64,000 bases of DNA, taken from an uncultured Poribacteria bacterium (GTDB taxonomy: Bacteria > Poribacteria > WGA-4E > WGA-3G). Shown here in pieces: positions 25,974 to 35,359 of the stretch. Within the stretch, counting starts at the first letter, position 1. Each line of letters opens with the position of its first letter. The position numbers and the translations under genes were made by a program. A model generated the notes under the pieces. It was not told the origin of the DNA. It saw only the letters and a list, made by a program, of their open reading frames with translations, and did not search any database. The stretch spans positions 4,145,200-4,209,199 of the forward strand of contig OX639973.1 in the NCBI GenBank assembly GCA_951828385.1, given 5' to 3'.

Positions 25974-28013
25974 ATGTTCTACCAAAAATTCGTAAAACAG
26001 ATACATACAAAAAAACAAAAGACGCACTGCCTATTTGCCTTAATAGCGTTTACCGGTTTGTTTTTCTACCAACACTTGGCACATAGTCAGCAATATGTCA
26101 TCGTTGACAGTGAAAACGGCGATAGATTCACCGGTACGTGGCGCGGTGCCACTGACACTCACTTTGAAATTGAATACCAAGGACAAGTTTTAAGATTCCC
26201 ATTGACCGGACATACCCTTAGTTTTACATCGGACATAGCGAATGTGCCGGATCGCACGGCTGCGAAGTATTATCGCAATGGGCTGGCACTGCTGGAGTTA
26301 GGGCTCCCTGAATTAGCACAACGGCGGTTTGAATATGCTATTGAAGAATTTCCGAGATATCCGGCTGCGCATTATCAACTCGGTTTACTTCACGAAACAA
26401 ATGGCGATAATGCGAAAGCGTTGGAACGTTTCCGTTCTGTGGCGATCCTTGATGCGGCGAATTTTGATTTGGTCCCACATCTTCAAGAGTTGGGAAACGC
26501 AGCCCTCGTCAACGAGGCTTATGCGGAAGCTGTGGATAGTTACCAACTGATTCTAAGATATTATCCGGAACAGGCATTGATACCAGAATTGCGTTACATC
26601 ACTGGATTTCTGCTTATTGAGGAATTAGAGGATTATGATACAGGACTGCCCCTCCTTGAATCGGCAATCCAACAAAACCCCGATACGCCGTTCCATGAAA
26701 AGGCGTTTTTCCTCATTGGAAAACTGAAAGCGAAAACCAATCGATTGGAAGATGCGCTCTATACTTTACAAGGGTTTGTTATGCGTTATCCAGTGAGCGA
26801 GTGGGTTTATGAGGCGCGTCTCACCCGTGCTGAGGTCAACTTGAAATTGGGTAGAACGGCGGAAGCGGGGAATGAAGCATCTCAAGTCCACGGTATGAGT
26901 GCAGATGAGGCGATAAAGGAACGCGCAAAACAGATTTTGGATCAAACCCGATGGAAGGTCTACACAGTCGCAGATGGTCTCCCTGACAACCGTGTGCAAG
27001 TCATTGCTTCCGATGATGATACGCAGTTATGGGTCGGTACGCCGAACGGTGTAATGCTATTTGAGACAGCTTTCAATAACTGGATACCGATTGCAGCCGT
27101 GCCGCAGCTGATTAATAGCGCAACGGCACAGGTCCCAGATGTGCAAGCGATTGCGGTGAGCTCAGAAGATGTGTGGATCGGCACGCGTTCTCAAGGCGCG
27201 ATCCATTACAACAAGTTGACCGGCGAAATCCAGCACCCGATAGCCGATGGATTCCCTGCCTGGGTCAAGGACATCAAGATGGATGACGCTGAGATATGGT
27301 TTGCTACGGATGAGGGCGTTGTTCGTAAGATTCGGGGCCCCGTTGACCGATCGTTTGTTTACAACAGACAACAAAGTTTCATTCCGGCAGATGACATTGA
27401 GACCTTGTTGTTGATGCCGACAACTGTTTGGGGTGCCTCGGCAAAAGGAGACATCGTAGTGACATTTGACCGTAAAACGGAGGAGTGGGGTTCCCATCGT
27501 TTTACGGAAATCCAAGACGCAACGATTGTTGGCTTTGATACTGCAGAAGATCAGATACTTTTGACATGGTATAATGCCACTGAAAAGACTAACGGTTATT
27601 TTCGAGCAGATTTGGATGGATTGAACGGGAAATCGACGACGCTTGACACAGGCATAGAGGATGAGAATGACTTGAGAAACATTTATATCAGAGGGATTTT
27701 GGACGATTCACCGATAGTCCCGGCAGTCAATGAGATACTGCCTGTAGAAACACCGGATCCGCTAACATCTGAAGATTCTTCGGAAACCGACGCATTAGAA
27801 GTGGAAGCCCCACCGCCGCCGCCTACGCCTTTAGTGCTGTGGATCGCAACGAACGAATCTTTTTACACGCATCACACACGTCCTGATGAATGGGAAGATA
27901 CGACGACCCCGCAAATAGTATCAGGTAAATTAATAATACATGCCCTCATCGTGGCAAACAACAAGGTATGGATAGCGACCCGCAACGGTTTGGCATCTAT
28001 GGACATCCGGTAA
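25974..28013 (+). CDS. Exported TPR and two-component-regulator-type propeller protein
   Basis: The 679-residue product starts with a signal-like segment (HCLFALIAFTGLFFYQHLAHSQQ). A small beta module follows (YVIVDSENGDRFTGTWRGATD). Residues about 95-325 are TPR-like helices (YYRNGLALLELGLPELAQRRFEYAIEEFP, AAHYQLGLLHETNGDNAKALERFR). From about 330 come propeller repeats typical of two-component regulator propellers, with VYTVADGLPDNRVQVIASDDDTQLWVGTPNGVMLF as the clearest. Later copies are VWIGTRSQGAIHYN, IWFATDEGVVRK and VWIATRNGLASMD. A Pro-rich linker (APPPPPTP) precedes the last blade. No kinase or output domain is attached, so this may be a periplasmic sensor or scaffold. Confidence 0.75.
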   Translation: MFYQKFVKQIHTKKQKTHCLFALIAFTGLFFYQHLAHSQQYVIVDSENGDRFTGTWRGATDTHFEIEYQGQVLRFPLTGHTLSFTSDIANVPDRTAAKYYRNGLALLELGLPELAQRRFEYAIEEFPRYPAAHYQLGLLHETNGDNAKALERFRSVAILDAANFDLVPHLQELGNAALVNEAYAEAVDSYQLILRYYPEQALIPELRYITGFLLIEELEDYDTGLPLLESAIQQNPDTPFHEKAFFLIGKLKAKTNRLEDALYTLQGFVMRYPVSEWVYEARLTRAEVNLKLGRTAEAGNEASQVHGMSADEAIKERAKQILDQTRWKVYTVADGLPDNRVQVIASDDDTQLWVGTPNGVMLFETAFNNWIPIAAVPQLINSATAQVPDVQAIAVSSEDVWIGTRSQGAIHYNKLTGEIQHPIADGFPAWVKDIKMDDAEIWFATDEGVVRKIRGPVDRSFVYNRQQSFIPADDIETLLLMPTTVWGASAKGDIVVTFDRKTEEWGSHRFTEIQDATIVGFDTAEDQILLTWYNATEKTNGYFRADLDGLNGKSTTLDTGIEDENDLRNIYIRGILDDSPIVPAVNEILPVETPDPLTSEDSSETDALEVEAPPPPPTPLVLWIATNESFYTHHTRPDEWEDTTTPQIVSGKLIIHALIVANNKVWIATRNGLASMDIR

Positions 28014-28047
28014 GATCTATTCATGGGCGTGTACGGACTTAAAAATC

Positions 28048-28887
28048 ATGCTACCGACATCCACAAAACTTATTACACGCTGGGCAGCTGCCGAACCTAT
28101 GCGGGTCGAAGATGAATTGGTTGTTGAAGAACCGCTTGAGATCCGGGTCGGACAACAGAGTTTAATCGTTGTGATGCGGACCCCGGGACACGATTTTGAA
28201 CTCGCGGCGGGTTTTCTTTATACGGAAAGCCTCATAACTTCCGGCGATGACATCGAAATTATTGCATATTGCGAGGAAGATGTTCAGGAAACGCAAGATG
28301 GCAGTTTATCGTCGTTAGAGAACATTGTCAATGTGCAGCTCACGGAAGAATTGGATCTTGATACGCAATCGGGCTGGCAGCGCAACTTTCACGCGAATGC
28401 GAGCTGTGGGCTCTGTGGCAAGATGACGATTGAATCTGTTAGACAGCAAGTATCTCCGCTGGATTCGGGGTTTTGTGTGAATCAAGGGGTGCTCTATCAG
28501 CTCAATGACCGATTAAGGGAAGCACAATCGGTTTTTGAAAAGACGGGTGGGCTTCACGCCGCTGGATTGTTCAGTGAAACAGGTGAACTGCTGATTGTTA
28601 GAGAAGACATCGGCAGACACAACGCTGTTGATAAGGTGATCGGTCAGGCGTTACTGTCTGACTTGGTGCCACTTGAGCGACATATTTTGATGGTCAGCGG
28701 TCGCGCCAGTTTTGAGATTGTGCAGAAGGCACTTTTCGCGCGCATTCCAGTTGTCGTCGCTGTTTCCGCGGCATCTACACTCGCTGTTGACCTTGCACAG
28801 GAAGGGAATCTCACGCTGGTCGGTTTCATGCGGGGACAGAGTATGGCCGTCTATAGTCGTCCAGCGCGCATTCGCCGCGAGTCCTGA
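28048..28887 (+). CDS. fdhD: Formate dehydrogenase accessory sulfurtransferase FdhD
   Basis: The 279-residue protein has the FdhD hallmarks: the paired cysteines in NASCGLCGKMTIES (persulfide transfer from cysteine desulfurase to the molybdenum cofactor), TGGLHAAGLFSETGELLIVREDIGRHNAVDKVIG, and VSGRASFEIVQKALFARIPVVVAVSA. FdhD sulfurates the bis-MGD cofactor of formate dehydrogenase. No formate dehydrogenase subunit is encoded in the window, so its client lies elsewhere. The ATG at 28048 has only a weak ribosome site. A later start is possible but would remove conserved sequence only if placed after residue 20. Confidence 0.92.
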   Translation: MLPTSTKLITRWAAAEPMRVEDELVVEEPLEIRVGQQSLIVVMRTPGHDFELAAGFLYTESLITSGDDIEIIAYCEEDVQETQDGSLSSLENIVNVQLTEELDLDTQSGWQRNFHANASCGLCGKMTIESVRQQVSPLDSGFCVNQGVLYQLNDRLREAQSVFEKTGGLHAAGLFSETGELLIVREDIGRHNAVDKVIGQALLSDLVPLERHILMVSGRASFEIVQKALFARIPVVVAVSAASTLAVDLAQEGNLTLVGFMRGQSMAVYSRPARIRRES

Positions 28888-28970
28888 GAAAACAAGAGAA
28901 AATGCACATTTTACTATCTTTTTTAAATGGTATGTCTCTATAATAGCAAGTAAAACTTAATAAGGATAGG

Positions 28971-29088
28971 ACTTACGCAAACGTCATTTCGGATGAAAGC
29001 GGACGCTTCGGATTCTGTGAGCGAAACCGTGAAAAGAGAGGTCGCCGAGGCACGGGGACCTCGGCGAACAGATGCTTGCTGCGTAAGT
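28971..29088. mobile_element. MITE-like element with ACTTACGCA terminal inverted repeats
   Basis: A stretch of 118 bases is bounded by ACTTACGCA (28971-28979) and its exact complement TGCGTAAGT (29080-29088). Inside is a perfect hairpin CGCCGAGG / CCTCGGCG (29043-29068). It encodes no protein. The size, ends and non-coding interior fit a miniature inverted-repeat transposable element. Target duplications are not clear at the edges. It ends 19 bases before the next start codon, so it may supply or disturb the 5' region of that gene. Confidence 0.6.
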
Positions 29089-29107
29089 TATGAAGGAGTA
29101 AATTCTC

Positions 29108-29392
29108 ATGTTAAGCATTTTAAACGGCATCCAAGGGCTCGTTAATTTACTATTTTTTCTGGCGATTGTTGGTACTTTAGGGGTTTCGTGGCTATATGCC
29201 AGTAGGTTGAAAAAGCAGTACGGTGCGGACTTTCCGTGGAGCAAAACAGCGATGATCGTTGGAATTGAAGTCCTGCTTTGGATCGGATTTACCATTTTCT
29301 GGGGATTCGTTAAAGCGTTTTGGGTGCCAATTGTCGTCATTGCTATTATTGCGATTGTGCTCATCTCGCGAAAAAAGCGAAAATACGTTTGA
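29108..29392 (+). CDS. Small membrane protein of unknown function
   Basis: The 94-residue product starts at an ATG preceded by GAAGGAGTAAATTCTC. It has an amino-terminal helix (GLVNLLFFLAIVGTLGVSWLYA), a basic turn (SRLKKQYGADFPW), and a second hydrophobic stretch long enough for two passes (MIVGIEVLLWIGFTIFWGFVKAFWVPIVVIAIIAIVLI), ending in RKKRKY. Positive residues suggest the carboxy end is cytoplasmic. No family was recognised. The 250 bases after it contain no gene. Confidence 0.6.
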   Translation: MLSILNGIQGLVNLLFFLAIVGTLGVSWLYASRLKKQYGADFPWSKTAMIVGIEVLLWIGFTIFWGFVKAFWVPIVVIAIIAIVLISRKKRKYV

Positions 29393-29642
29393 TACAAATG
29401 GCTGTGACGGGTCAGTTTTTCAAAGTTGAAACAGATTTTAGTTTGCTGGATGCCTTTTAGGCTGACCCCGGCCCCGGATCGAAATTGAACCTCAGGTAGT
29501 GACCCAAAGCACTCATCGGCTCCAAAACCAAGTCGCCACCTAAATTTTCTAAGATTGAAGCCATCTATCGCAAATAGGGGCGAGCGTATAGTAGTAGTGG
29601 TTTGTCTATTGATGCCCCGCAGCTGATGAAAGGGAAAACATA

Positions 29643-30695
29643 ATGAGTCGAACAGGGAGAGCCGTGGTCGCGTACGGTCAGGATTTTGAGATTCGTGAGT
29701 ACCCGGTCCCCGCACCTGCGCCTAATACGATACTGCTCCGTCAAGAGTTAGCTGGTATCTGTGGGACAGACCTGCATAACTGGCAGAATGGTTTCCAAAC
29801 AGAGGTGCTATTGGGGCATGAAAACGTCGGCATTATTGAGGCACTTGGTGAAGGTGTGAAGACCGATTATGTCGGAAAGCCGATTAAGGAAGGGGACCGG
29901 CTTATCTTCGCGCCTGGAACGAATTACGGCGGTTACGGATTCCAGTGGAACCCCGATGAAGCCCCCCATTTTCGCGGTGGATTTGCGGATTATATGTATC
30001 TCACGTATCCGAATACCTGTTTTATGAAGACTGAAACTTCTCCTGAGGTTGCAGTACTCACAGAGCCTTTTACTGTGGGTGTTCACGCCGCAATGCGCGG
30101 TGAAATAAAACTCGGTGATACCGTTGTTGTGCAAGGTTCAGGTGCTATTGGGCTTGTAACGCTTGCGTGTGCGAAATTGAGCGGTGCTGCGAAAGCGATC
30201 ATGGTTGGCGGCCCTGCTGGACGGCTGGAACTTGCGAAACGGCTCGGTGCGGACGTAACAATAGATATTGAAGCGGTCACCTCTGTTGAAGAGCGGACGG
30301 AACTTGTGAAAGCGGAAACGCCGCGCCAAGAAGGGGCGGACGTTGTTTTTGAATGTGCAGGTTTTCTCCCTGCTACGCCAGAAGGGTTGGGGTACACCCG
30401 CCGCAGCGGCACTTTTGTTGAGGTCGGTCACTTTGTGGATATGGGGTCAATTGACTTCAACATTAACCAGTTACTGATGCGCAAAAACCTTCGGGTCGAG
30501 GCAATTTGGGGGAGCAGTTACGAACATTTCGTTCGCGGCTTACCGCTTCTGGAACAGAGTGGACTGCCCTTTGCTGATATGATTAGTCACCAGCTGCCAC
30601 TTTCACAGGTCGAAGACGGTTTTAAAGCACTTGATGGTGGCTACCGTATTAACGGCGAAACAGCGATTAAAATTGCGGTTCGCGCTGAACAATAG
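29643..30695 (+). CDS. Zinc-dependent medium-chain dehydrogenase
   Basis: The 350-residue protein has the medium-chain dehydrogenase pattern: GICGTDLHNW (first zinc ligand), LLGHENVGII (His-Glu), a variant structural-zinc region without the usual four closely spaced cysteines, and a Rossmann segment VVVQGSGAIGLVTLACAKLSGA with AKRLGADVTID. The EPFTVGVHAAMRGEIKLGD stretch is typical of sorbitol or threonine dehydrogenase relatives. It probably oxidises a polyol or sugar alcohol with NAD(P). It heads a run of plus-strand genes (dehydrogenase, Gfo/Idh oxidoreductase, epimerase) that looks like a sugar-catabolism operon. Substrate not determined. Confidence 0.85.
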   Translation: MSRTGRAVVAYGQDFEIREYPVPAPAPNTILLRQELAGICGTDLHNWQNGFQTEVLLGHENVGIIEALGEGVKTDYVGKPIKEGDRLIFAPGTNYGGYGFQWNPDEAPHFRGGFADYMYLTYPNTCFMKTETSPEVAVLTEPFTVGVHAAMRGEIKLGDTVVVQGSGAIGLVTLACAKLSGAAKAIMVGGPAGRLELAKRLGADVTIDIEAVTSVEERTELVKAETPRQEGADVVFECAGFLPATPEGLGYTRRSGTFVEVGHFVDMGSIDFNINQLLMRKNLRVEAIWGSSYEHFVRGLPLLEQSGLPFADMISHQLPLSQVEDGFKALDGGYRINGETAIKIAVRAEQ

Positions 30696-30783
30696 ACGCA
30701 TGTTGAAAAATTGAGAAATTGTAGACGCGCTTTTGCGCGTGCTATTGCGTGCTGATACGGCGCGCCTATAGGAGGTATAATTG

Positions 30784-31803
30784 ATGGCAAAAACATATCG
30801 CATTGGCTTCGCGTCGCTTGTCCATGATCATGTTTGGGGCGAGCTTCGCCATTGGAAATCACATCCAAACGTTGAAGTCGTCGCGGCGGGTGATGTCAAT
30901 GCGGAATTACGTACACAATTTAGTAACGAAACGGGTGTTGAAAACGTCTATGATTCTTGGCAAGAGATGATAGAAAACGAAGCATTAGACATTATCCAAG
31001 CATCGGCAGAGAACAGTGCGGGTGCCGACATCGTTGAAGCTGCGGCTGCGAAGGGTATCCACGTTGTTTCAGAAAAGCCGATGGCTGCGCGCCTGTCGCA
31101 AGCGGAGCGGATGGTTGCTGCTGCTGAAAATGCCGGTACTTTACTCATGGTGAATTGGCCCACGGCGTGGAGTCCCGCGCTCAATACAGCGATGAATCTC
31201 ATCAAAGACGGCGCAATCGGTGATGTTTTCTATTTTAAGTGGCGTTCTGCGCACAACGGACCGAAAGAAATCGGCTGCTCTCGTTATTTCTACGAATGGC
31301 TCTACGATGAGGAGAAAAATGGTGCTGGGGCGTTGATGGATTATTGCTGTTATTGTGCTGATATGTGTGCCTATCTCCTCGGTTCCCCGCAGCAGGTGAC
31401 GGCGTTCCGCGGCACTTTCGTGAAAGACTATCCGATTCCTGATGATAATGCTGTCATCGTCATGAAATACGGGAACGCTTTTGGAATTACAGAAGCGTCT
31501 TGGACACAAAAGGTCGGTTATGTTACACCGAATCCAGTGGTTTATGGCACTGAAGGTGCGTTGATGGTCAGTGGTAACGAAGTGCATTTGCATCCTGCAG
31601 GCAGTGATGCCGAGGTGGTAACGCCTGAGCAACTTCCAGAAGGTCGGCGCAACGCTGCAGAATATTTTATCCACTGCTTAGAGACGGGCGCACCCATTGA
31701 AGGCTTGTGTAGTCCGAAAGTGAGTCGGGATGCTCAAGAAATCCTTGAAGCGGGATTGGTATCAGCAGATAGTGGGCAGGTCGTTAACTTGCCGATATCA
31801 TAA
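30784..31803 (+). CDS. Gfo/Idh/MocA family oxidoreductase
   Basis: The ATG at 30784 lies eight bases after GGAGG. A TTG just before it is less likely. Unlike many family members it lacks a clear GxGxxG at the start (YRIGFASLVHDHVWGELRHW). The family catalytic EKP motif is present (VVSEKPMAARLSQAERMV), followed by a MVNWPTAWSPAL block where LLMVNWPTAWSP replaces the common VGFNxR. The carboxy half contains KWRSAHNGPKEIGCSRYFYEWLYDEEKNGAGALMDYCCYCADMCAYLLG. It probably acts with the neighbouring dehydrogenase and epimerase on a sugar or inositol-like substrate. Confidence 0.85.
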   Translation: MAKTYRIGFASLVHDHVWGELRHWKSHPNVEVVAAGDVNAELRTQFSNETGVENVYDSWQEMIENEALDIIQASAENSAGADIVEAAAAKGIHVVSEKPMAARLSQAERMVAAAENAGTLLMVNWPTAWSPALNTAMNLIKDGAIGDVFYFKWRSAHNGPKEIGCSRYFYEWLYDEEKNGAGALMDYCCYCADMCAYLLGSPQQVTAFRGTFVKDYPIPDDNAVIVMKYGNAFGITEASWTQKVGYVTPNPVVYGTEGALMVSGNEVHLHPAGSDAEVVTPEQLPEGRRNAAEYFIHCLETGAPIEGLCSPKVSRDAQEILEAGLVSADSGQVVNLPIS

Positions 31804-31826
31804 AAATTTTGGAGAAACAAGACGCA

Positions 31827-32585
31827 ATGAGCGATAGAATTCCGATTGCATTACAGTTGTATTCCGTCAGAGACGATTGTGCTGGCGACCTATCTTTAAC
31901 GCTCCAAGCCGTCGCACAGATGGGTTATGAAGGCGTTGAGTTTGCGGGTTACTATGACCGGACTGCCGAAGAATTACGCGGGATGTGCGATGACCTTGGC
32001 TTGAAAGTTGCTGGGACGCATACAGGGATAAACACACTTCTCGGTGATGAACTCGCTAAAACGGTCGAGTTCAACCAGATCCTCGGCAACCCGTATCTGA
32101 TTGTACCCGGATTACCCGGAGAATACCAAGGTTCTCAACAAGCATGGTTCGATACAGCCGAAGTTTTCAACGGCATTGCTGAAAAAATCGCTGACCACGG
32201 GATGTTCACCGGTTATCACAACCACACGGGTGAATTTACACCCATGGATGGCGAGATCCCATGGGATATATTCGGCAGTAACACCCGCGACGATGTTGTC
32301 ATGCAAATTGACATCGGTCATGCCCTTCGCGCCGGTGCCGATCCTGTATCCTTTATTGAACGCTACCCCGGTAGATCCAAAGTGGTGCATCTTAAAGAAT
32401 ATTCCGCCACGAATGACAAAGCAAACGTCGGTGAAGGCGAAATCCCTTGGGACGCTGTGTTCCGTGCCTGCGAAACCGTCGGTGGCACCGAATGGTACAT
32501 CGTTGAGCAGGAAAGTTACGCCTATCCGCCGATTGAATGTGCTGAACGTTGCATTGAAAATCTACGAAAGATGGGGAAAATTTAG
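31827..32585 (+). CDS. Sugar phosphate isomerase/epimerase family protein
   Basis: The ATG at 31827 is preferred. A TTG at 31809 lies inside the region that carries the GGAGA ribosome site. The 252-residue TIM barrel matches the xylose-isomerase-like family: IALQLYSVRDDCAGDLSLTLQAVAQMGYEGVEFAGYYDR, then GTHTG, YHNHTGEF, VVMQIDIGHALRAGADPVSFIERYPGRSKVVHLKEY and a final WYIVEQESY. Metal ligands Glu, Asp, His and Glu are present in these blocks. It follows the Gfo/Idh gene by 23 bases, and such pairs are common in sugar or inositol degradation. Confidence 0.9.
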   Translation: MSDRIPIALQLYSVRDDCAGDLSLTLQAVAQMGYEGVEFAGYYDRTAEELRGMCDDLGLKVAGTHTGINTLLGDELAKTVEFNQILGNPYLIVPGLPGEYQGSQQAWFDTAEVFNGIAEKIADHGMFTGYHNHTGEFTPMDGEIPWDIFGSNTRDDVVMQIDIGHALRAGADPVSFIERYPGRSKVVHLKEYSATNDKANVGEGEIPWDAVFRACETVGGTEWYIVEQESYAYPPIECAERCIENLRKMGKI

Positions 32586-32587
32586 GT

Positions 32588-33316
32588 TTGCTGGCATCTG
32601 AGGCACCGCGTTCCGATACCGTTGAAACAGATCTCCTGCTCTGGTGGGAAGATTTTTATCTTCCCGTTTTCGAGTACGTCCTCCCGAAAATGGGGAATCT
32701 GGAAGGGAAAAAGGTCCTTGAACTCGGTACCGGCACTGGAGGTACCGCAACACTACTGGCGAAACGCGGTGCCTCTGTCGTTGGGATTGATCTACTGCCG
32801 TTTCGGCTCGCTGAAGCACAGGCGCGCGCCGCGGAGCACAACGTCGGTGCGTCGATTGATTTTGCGCTGATGGATGCGATGGATCTCGCGTTTCCGGACA
32901 ATACTTTCGATTTCATAATCTCCAAATCTGTGTTGGTGTTTACAGAACATGCGCGGACGGCTCAAGAGTGTTACCGAGTTCTCAAGCCGGGGGGTAAGGC
33001 GATTTTCATTGAGAATATGCGCCATCACCCTGTAGTATGGCTCTATCGCAAAGTGTTTCTTAAGTATTCCGGCAAGTTGCGCTATTTTTCAGTCAGCGAT
33101 ATTGAGACAGTCGGTGCTGAATTTGAGAGGTTGGAGCATCGTGAGTTTCATCTCTCCGCGGTGAGCGCGCTGTTCTGGCAGAAATGCCTCCCTGTTCCAG
33201 TCCTTTATAGAGGCTCCCTCCGTTTCCTTAAAGCGATTGATACATTTCTTCTTAAATGCTTCCCCTTCCTTAAACGGCTCTGCTGGATCACGGCAATGGT
33301 CTGCCACAAAGATTAG
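32588..33316 (+). CDS. Class I SAM-dependent methyltransferase
   Basis: The frame begins at a TTG three bases after the previous stop. Homologous sequence (LLWWEDFYLPVFEYVLPKMG) begins close to it, so the TTG is plausible though the ribosome site is weak. SAM-binding motif I is VLELGTGTGGTATLLAKRG. The next motifs are VVGIDLLPFRLAEAQARA, FALMDAMDLAFPDNTFDFIISKSVLVF and CYRVLKPGGKAIFIENM. This is the Methyltransf_11 pattern used for small molecules or lipids. The last 80 residues contain hydrophobic and aromatic stretches that may touch the membrane. Its tight spacing to the epimerase suggests co-transcription, yet a functional link is not evident. Confidence 0.82.
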   Translation: MLASEAPRSDTVETDLLLWWEDFYLPVFEYVLPKMGNLEGKKVLELGTGTGGTATLLAKRGASVVGIDLLPFRLAEAQARAAEHNVGASIDFALMDAMDLAFPDNTFDFIISKSVLVFTEHARTAQECYRVLKPGGKAIFIENMRHHPVVWLYRKVFLKYSGKLRYFSVSDIETVGAEFERLEHREFHLSAVSALFWQKCLPVPVLYRGSLRFLKAIDTFLLKCFPFLKRLCWITAMVCHKD

Positions 33317-33333
33317 TGCTCTGTCTGTCCCGA

Positions 33334-34128
33334 TTATCCGTATTTTAACCAATTGTCAAAAAGTGGCTTGAGTCGAGGCGGAAGACTGCCAAGAAAATTA
33401 GGTTCGTTGAGCCATGCTTGACTCTCTACACCTTTATCGTTTGGTGGTGTCCCTTCCGGTGGTGCAACGAGGACGGCGTAGTGTAACGTCTGTCGCTTCG
33501 CACCGGTAAGGTTGTAGCCCTTGTGAATTATCCTCGAATTGTAAAAGACAATATCACCTGCTTTCAATTTGACGGCGAGTTGATTAGGCATTTCTGTCAT
33601 CGGTGTCTCTTGTAGTACCTTGCGTTCAGCGTCTGTGAGTTCGCGCCGATGACTGCCGGGAACGATGTAGAGGGTTTCATCGTCGTAGAGTGCACCGTTG
33701 AGCTGCACGTGGTTTCTCAAGCCGTTCAGGAGCTGTTCAAGCGGGATTTCCCCATCTGCTGCGGTATCTCGGTGCCATCTGATGTGGTAGGGTTTCTGCT
33801 CGGAGTTGACAAGCAGGGTGCAGAGATGATACCTTAACCGTTTCCCAATGAGTGCTTCGATAACGTCAAGTATCTGTGGATGTGCAAGCGCGTCCACAAG
33901 TGCTAGCTCACGAATGCTGGGATGAAAAATGTTATTAACACCCCAGATGTCATCGCGTTCGCCATCTATATAGCGCAGATGATCGGCGTGTAAACCTTCA
34001 ACACGGCACTTGTAGAGTATCCGATCAATAGCACTTTGGTAGGATTCGATGTCTGTTGTGGACAAAGCATTTTTACGGATGATATATCCGTTTTCAACAA
34101 AGGCGTTGATTTCTGGAGGCGTTAGCAT
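33334..34128 (-). CDS. Phytanoyl-CoA dioxygenase (PhyH) family protein
   Basis: The 264-residue protein has the Fe(II)/2-oxoglutarate dioxygenase residues: HxD in RWHRDTA, the distal His in IIHKGYN, and a 2-oxoglutarate Arg in AKRQTLHYAV. The start (LTPPEINAFVENGYIIRKNALS) and YIVPGSHRREL are typical PhyH sequence. The convergent methyltransferase stops 18 bases away. Substrates of bacterial PhyH proteins are diverse (lipids, amino acids, natural products). Three PhyH-like genes occur within 9 kb here. Confidence 0.88.
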   Translation of the reverse strand: MLTPPEINAFVENGYIIRKNALSTTDIESYQSAIDRILYKCRVEGLHADHLRYIDGERDDIWGVNNIFHPSIRELALVDALAHPQILDVIEALIGKRLRYHLCTLLVNSEQKPYHIRWHRDTAADGEIPLEQLLNGLRNHVQLNGALYDDETLYIVPGSHRRELTDAERKVLQETPMTEMPNQLAVKLKAGDIVFYNSRIIHKGYNLTGAKRQTLHYAVLVAPPEGTPPNDKGVESQAWLNEPNFLGSLPPRLKPLFDNWLKYG

Positions 34129-34213
34129 TTCAGTTCCCTCGCAATATAGTGGTGATTTTTAAAGGGAGTTGTCCGGGTAGTAACCTTCCATTGTGTGTTC
34201 CTCTGATACTGTG

Positions 34214-35359
34214 TTATTGTTGTGCCTCTGCATGATACACTAACTCATCGCCAATAATTGTCGCAATCAGATTGATTTCGCATTCTGCTGTGTCCCACTC
34301 AAAGAGAATCAGGTTCGTTTTCGTTTCTACGTGTGCTTTCGCGTTGAGCAGATGCATGGGTTGTAATGTGGCGAGTGTCATTGCTGCTTTAAGTGAGATG
34401 CCCGCAAATCGGACGCTGTTCTCGATGCCGCGTGCCAACTCAATAGCGGAACCGGCGAGATATTCAGTGCCGACTAATCGGACACACCGCTCCTCCGTCA
34501 ACTCCACCGATTTTCCTGCAAACTGATAGATACCGGGTTTCATGCCTGCCAAAGCCACTGCATCGCTGACGAGGATGCATCGGTCAAGTGTTTTTGCACG
34601 CATCATTGACTTGGCGACAGAGGGGGGTAGGTGATGTCCATCAACGATGAGGCTCGCCCAGAGGTTATCGGCACCGAGTTGTTCCCAGATATAGTTAGGG
34701 TGCCGTCGGATGCGTGCATGTGCACCGTTGCCGAGATGTGTTGAAAGTTTCGCACCAGCGTCAATTGCGGCTTGAATATCATCTGCTGAGGCATTTGTAT
34801 GCCCCAATGCGACGACAATTCCATTCGCGACCAGTTTTTCAATAAACGGAATAGCGTTCTTTTTCTCTGGTGCGAGGGTTACGATAGAGATTTGACCTTC
34901 GGCGATGTGCTGCCACCGTTGAAATTCGTCCCAATCCGGTTCTCTGATGTGTTCCAATGGGTGCGCGCCGCGCGGTCCGTCTTCAGCAGAGATGTAGGGG
35001 CCCTCAAGGTGAATCCCAAGCATAGAGTGAGCAACCCCTGCGTCTGCTTTGCATGCTTCTACGATGGCACGCAGCGAATTGCCAATCGCGTCGAAAGAAG
35101 CGGTCACGACCGTTGGACATAAGAAACCCGTGCCGACTCGCCAGAGGGCACGTACCATCGCACAGACATCCTCCGGTGTGACAGTCGCAACGTTGAGATC
35201 GAATCCTGCGAAGCCGTTCACCTGAATGTCTATGGGTGCTGGTGCGATCTGTAGGGTGCTATCAGCAGCGGTTACTTCACGCATTGACTGAACTCGGTCA
35301 TTGACGATGGTAATTTCAACAGATGTATTATTGAAAAGTGTCTGTCCAATGAATTTCAT
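34214..35359 (-). CDS. nagA: N-acetylglucosamine-6-phosphate deacetylase-like amidohydrolase
   Basis: The product has the NagA signatures: IDIQVNGFAGFDLN, LGIHLEGPYISAEDGPRGAHP (metal-binding Glu), VVALGHTNASADDI and LSTHLGNGAHARIRRH (His ligands), SLIVDGHHL and CILVSDAVALAG (catalytic Asp). Family members remove the acetyl group from GlcNAc-6-phosphate. The start at 35359 is chosen because MKFIGQTLFNN opens the small amino-terminal beta domain. It lacks a ribosome site, 35380 is an alternative, and the frame extends open to 35545. The THLGNG variant of the usual THLFNA leaves some doubt about the exact substrate. No nagB or nagE is adjacent. Confidence 0.78.
   Translation of the reverse strand: MKFIGQTLFNNTSVEITIVNDRVQSMREVTAADSTLQIAPAPIDIQVNGFAGFDLNVATVTPEDVCAMVRALWRVGTGFLCPTVVTASFDAIGNSLRAIVEACKADAGVAHSMLGIHLEGPYISAEDGPRGAHPLEHIREPDWDEFQRWQHIAEGQISIVTLAPEKKNAIPFIEKLVANGIVVALGHTNASADDIQAAIDAGAKLSTHLGNGAHARIRRHPNYIWEQLGADNLWASLIVDGHHLPPSVAKSMMRAKTLDRCILVSDAVALAGMKPGIYQFAGKSVELTEERCVRLVGTEYLAGSAIELARGIENSVRFAGISLKAAMTLATLQPMHLLNAKAHVETKTNLILFEWDTAECEINLIATIIGDELVYHAEAQQ

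Noticed and set aside
28984-29715. A 243-codon minus-strand frame
   Set aside because: It runs antisense through the MITE-like element and the small membrane gene, and its residues are those expected from the opposite strand of a hydrophobic gene.
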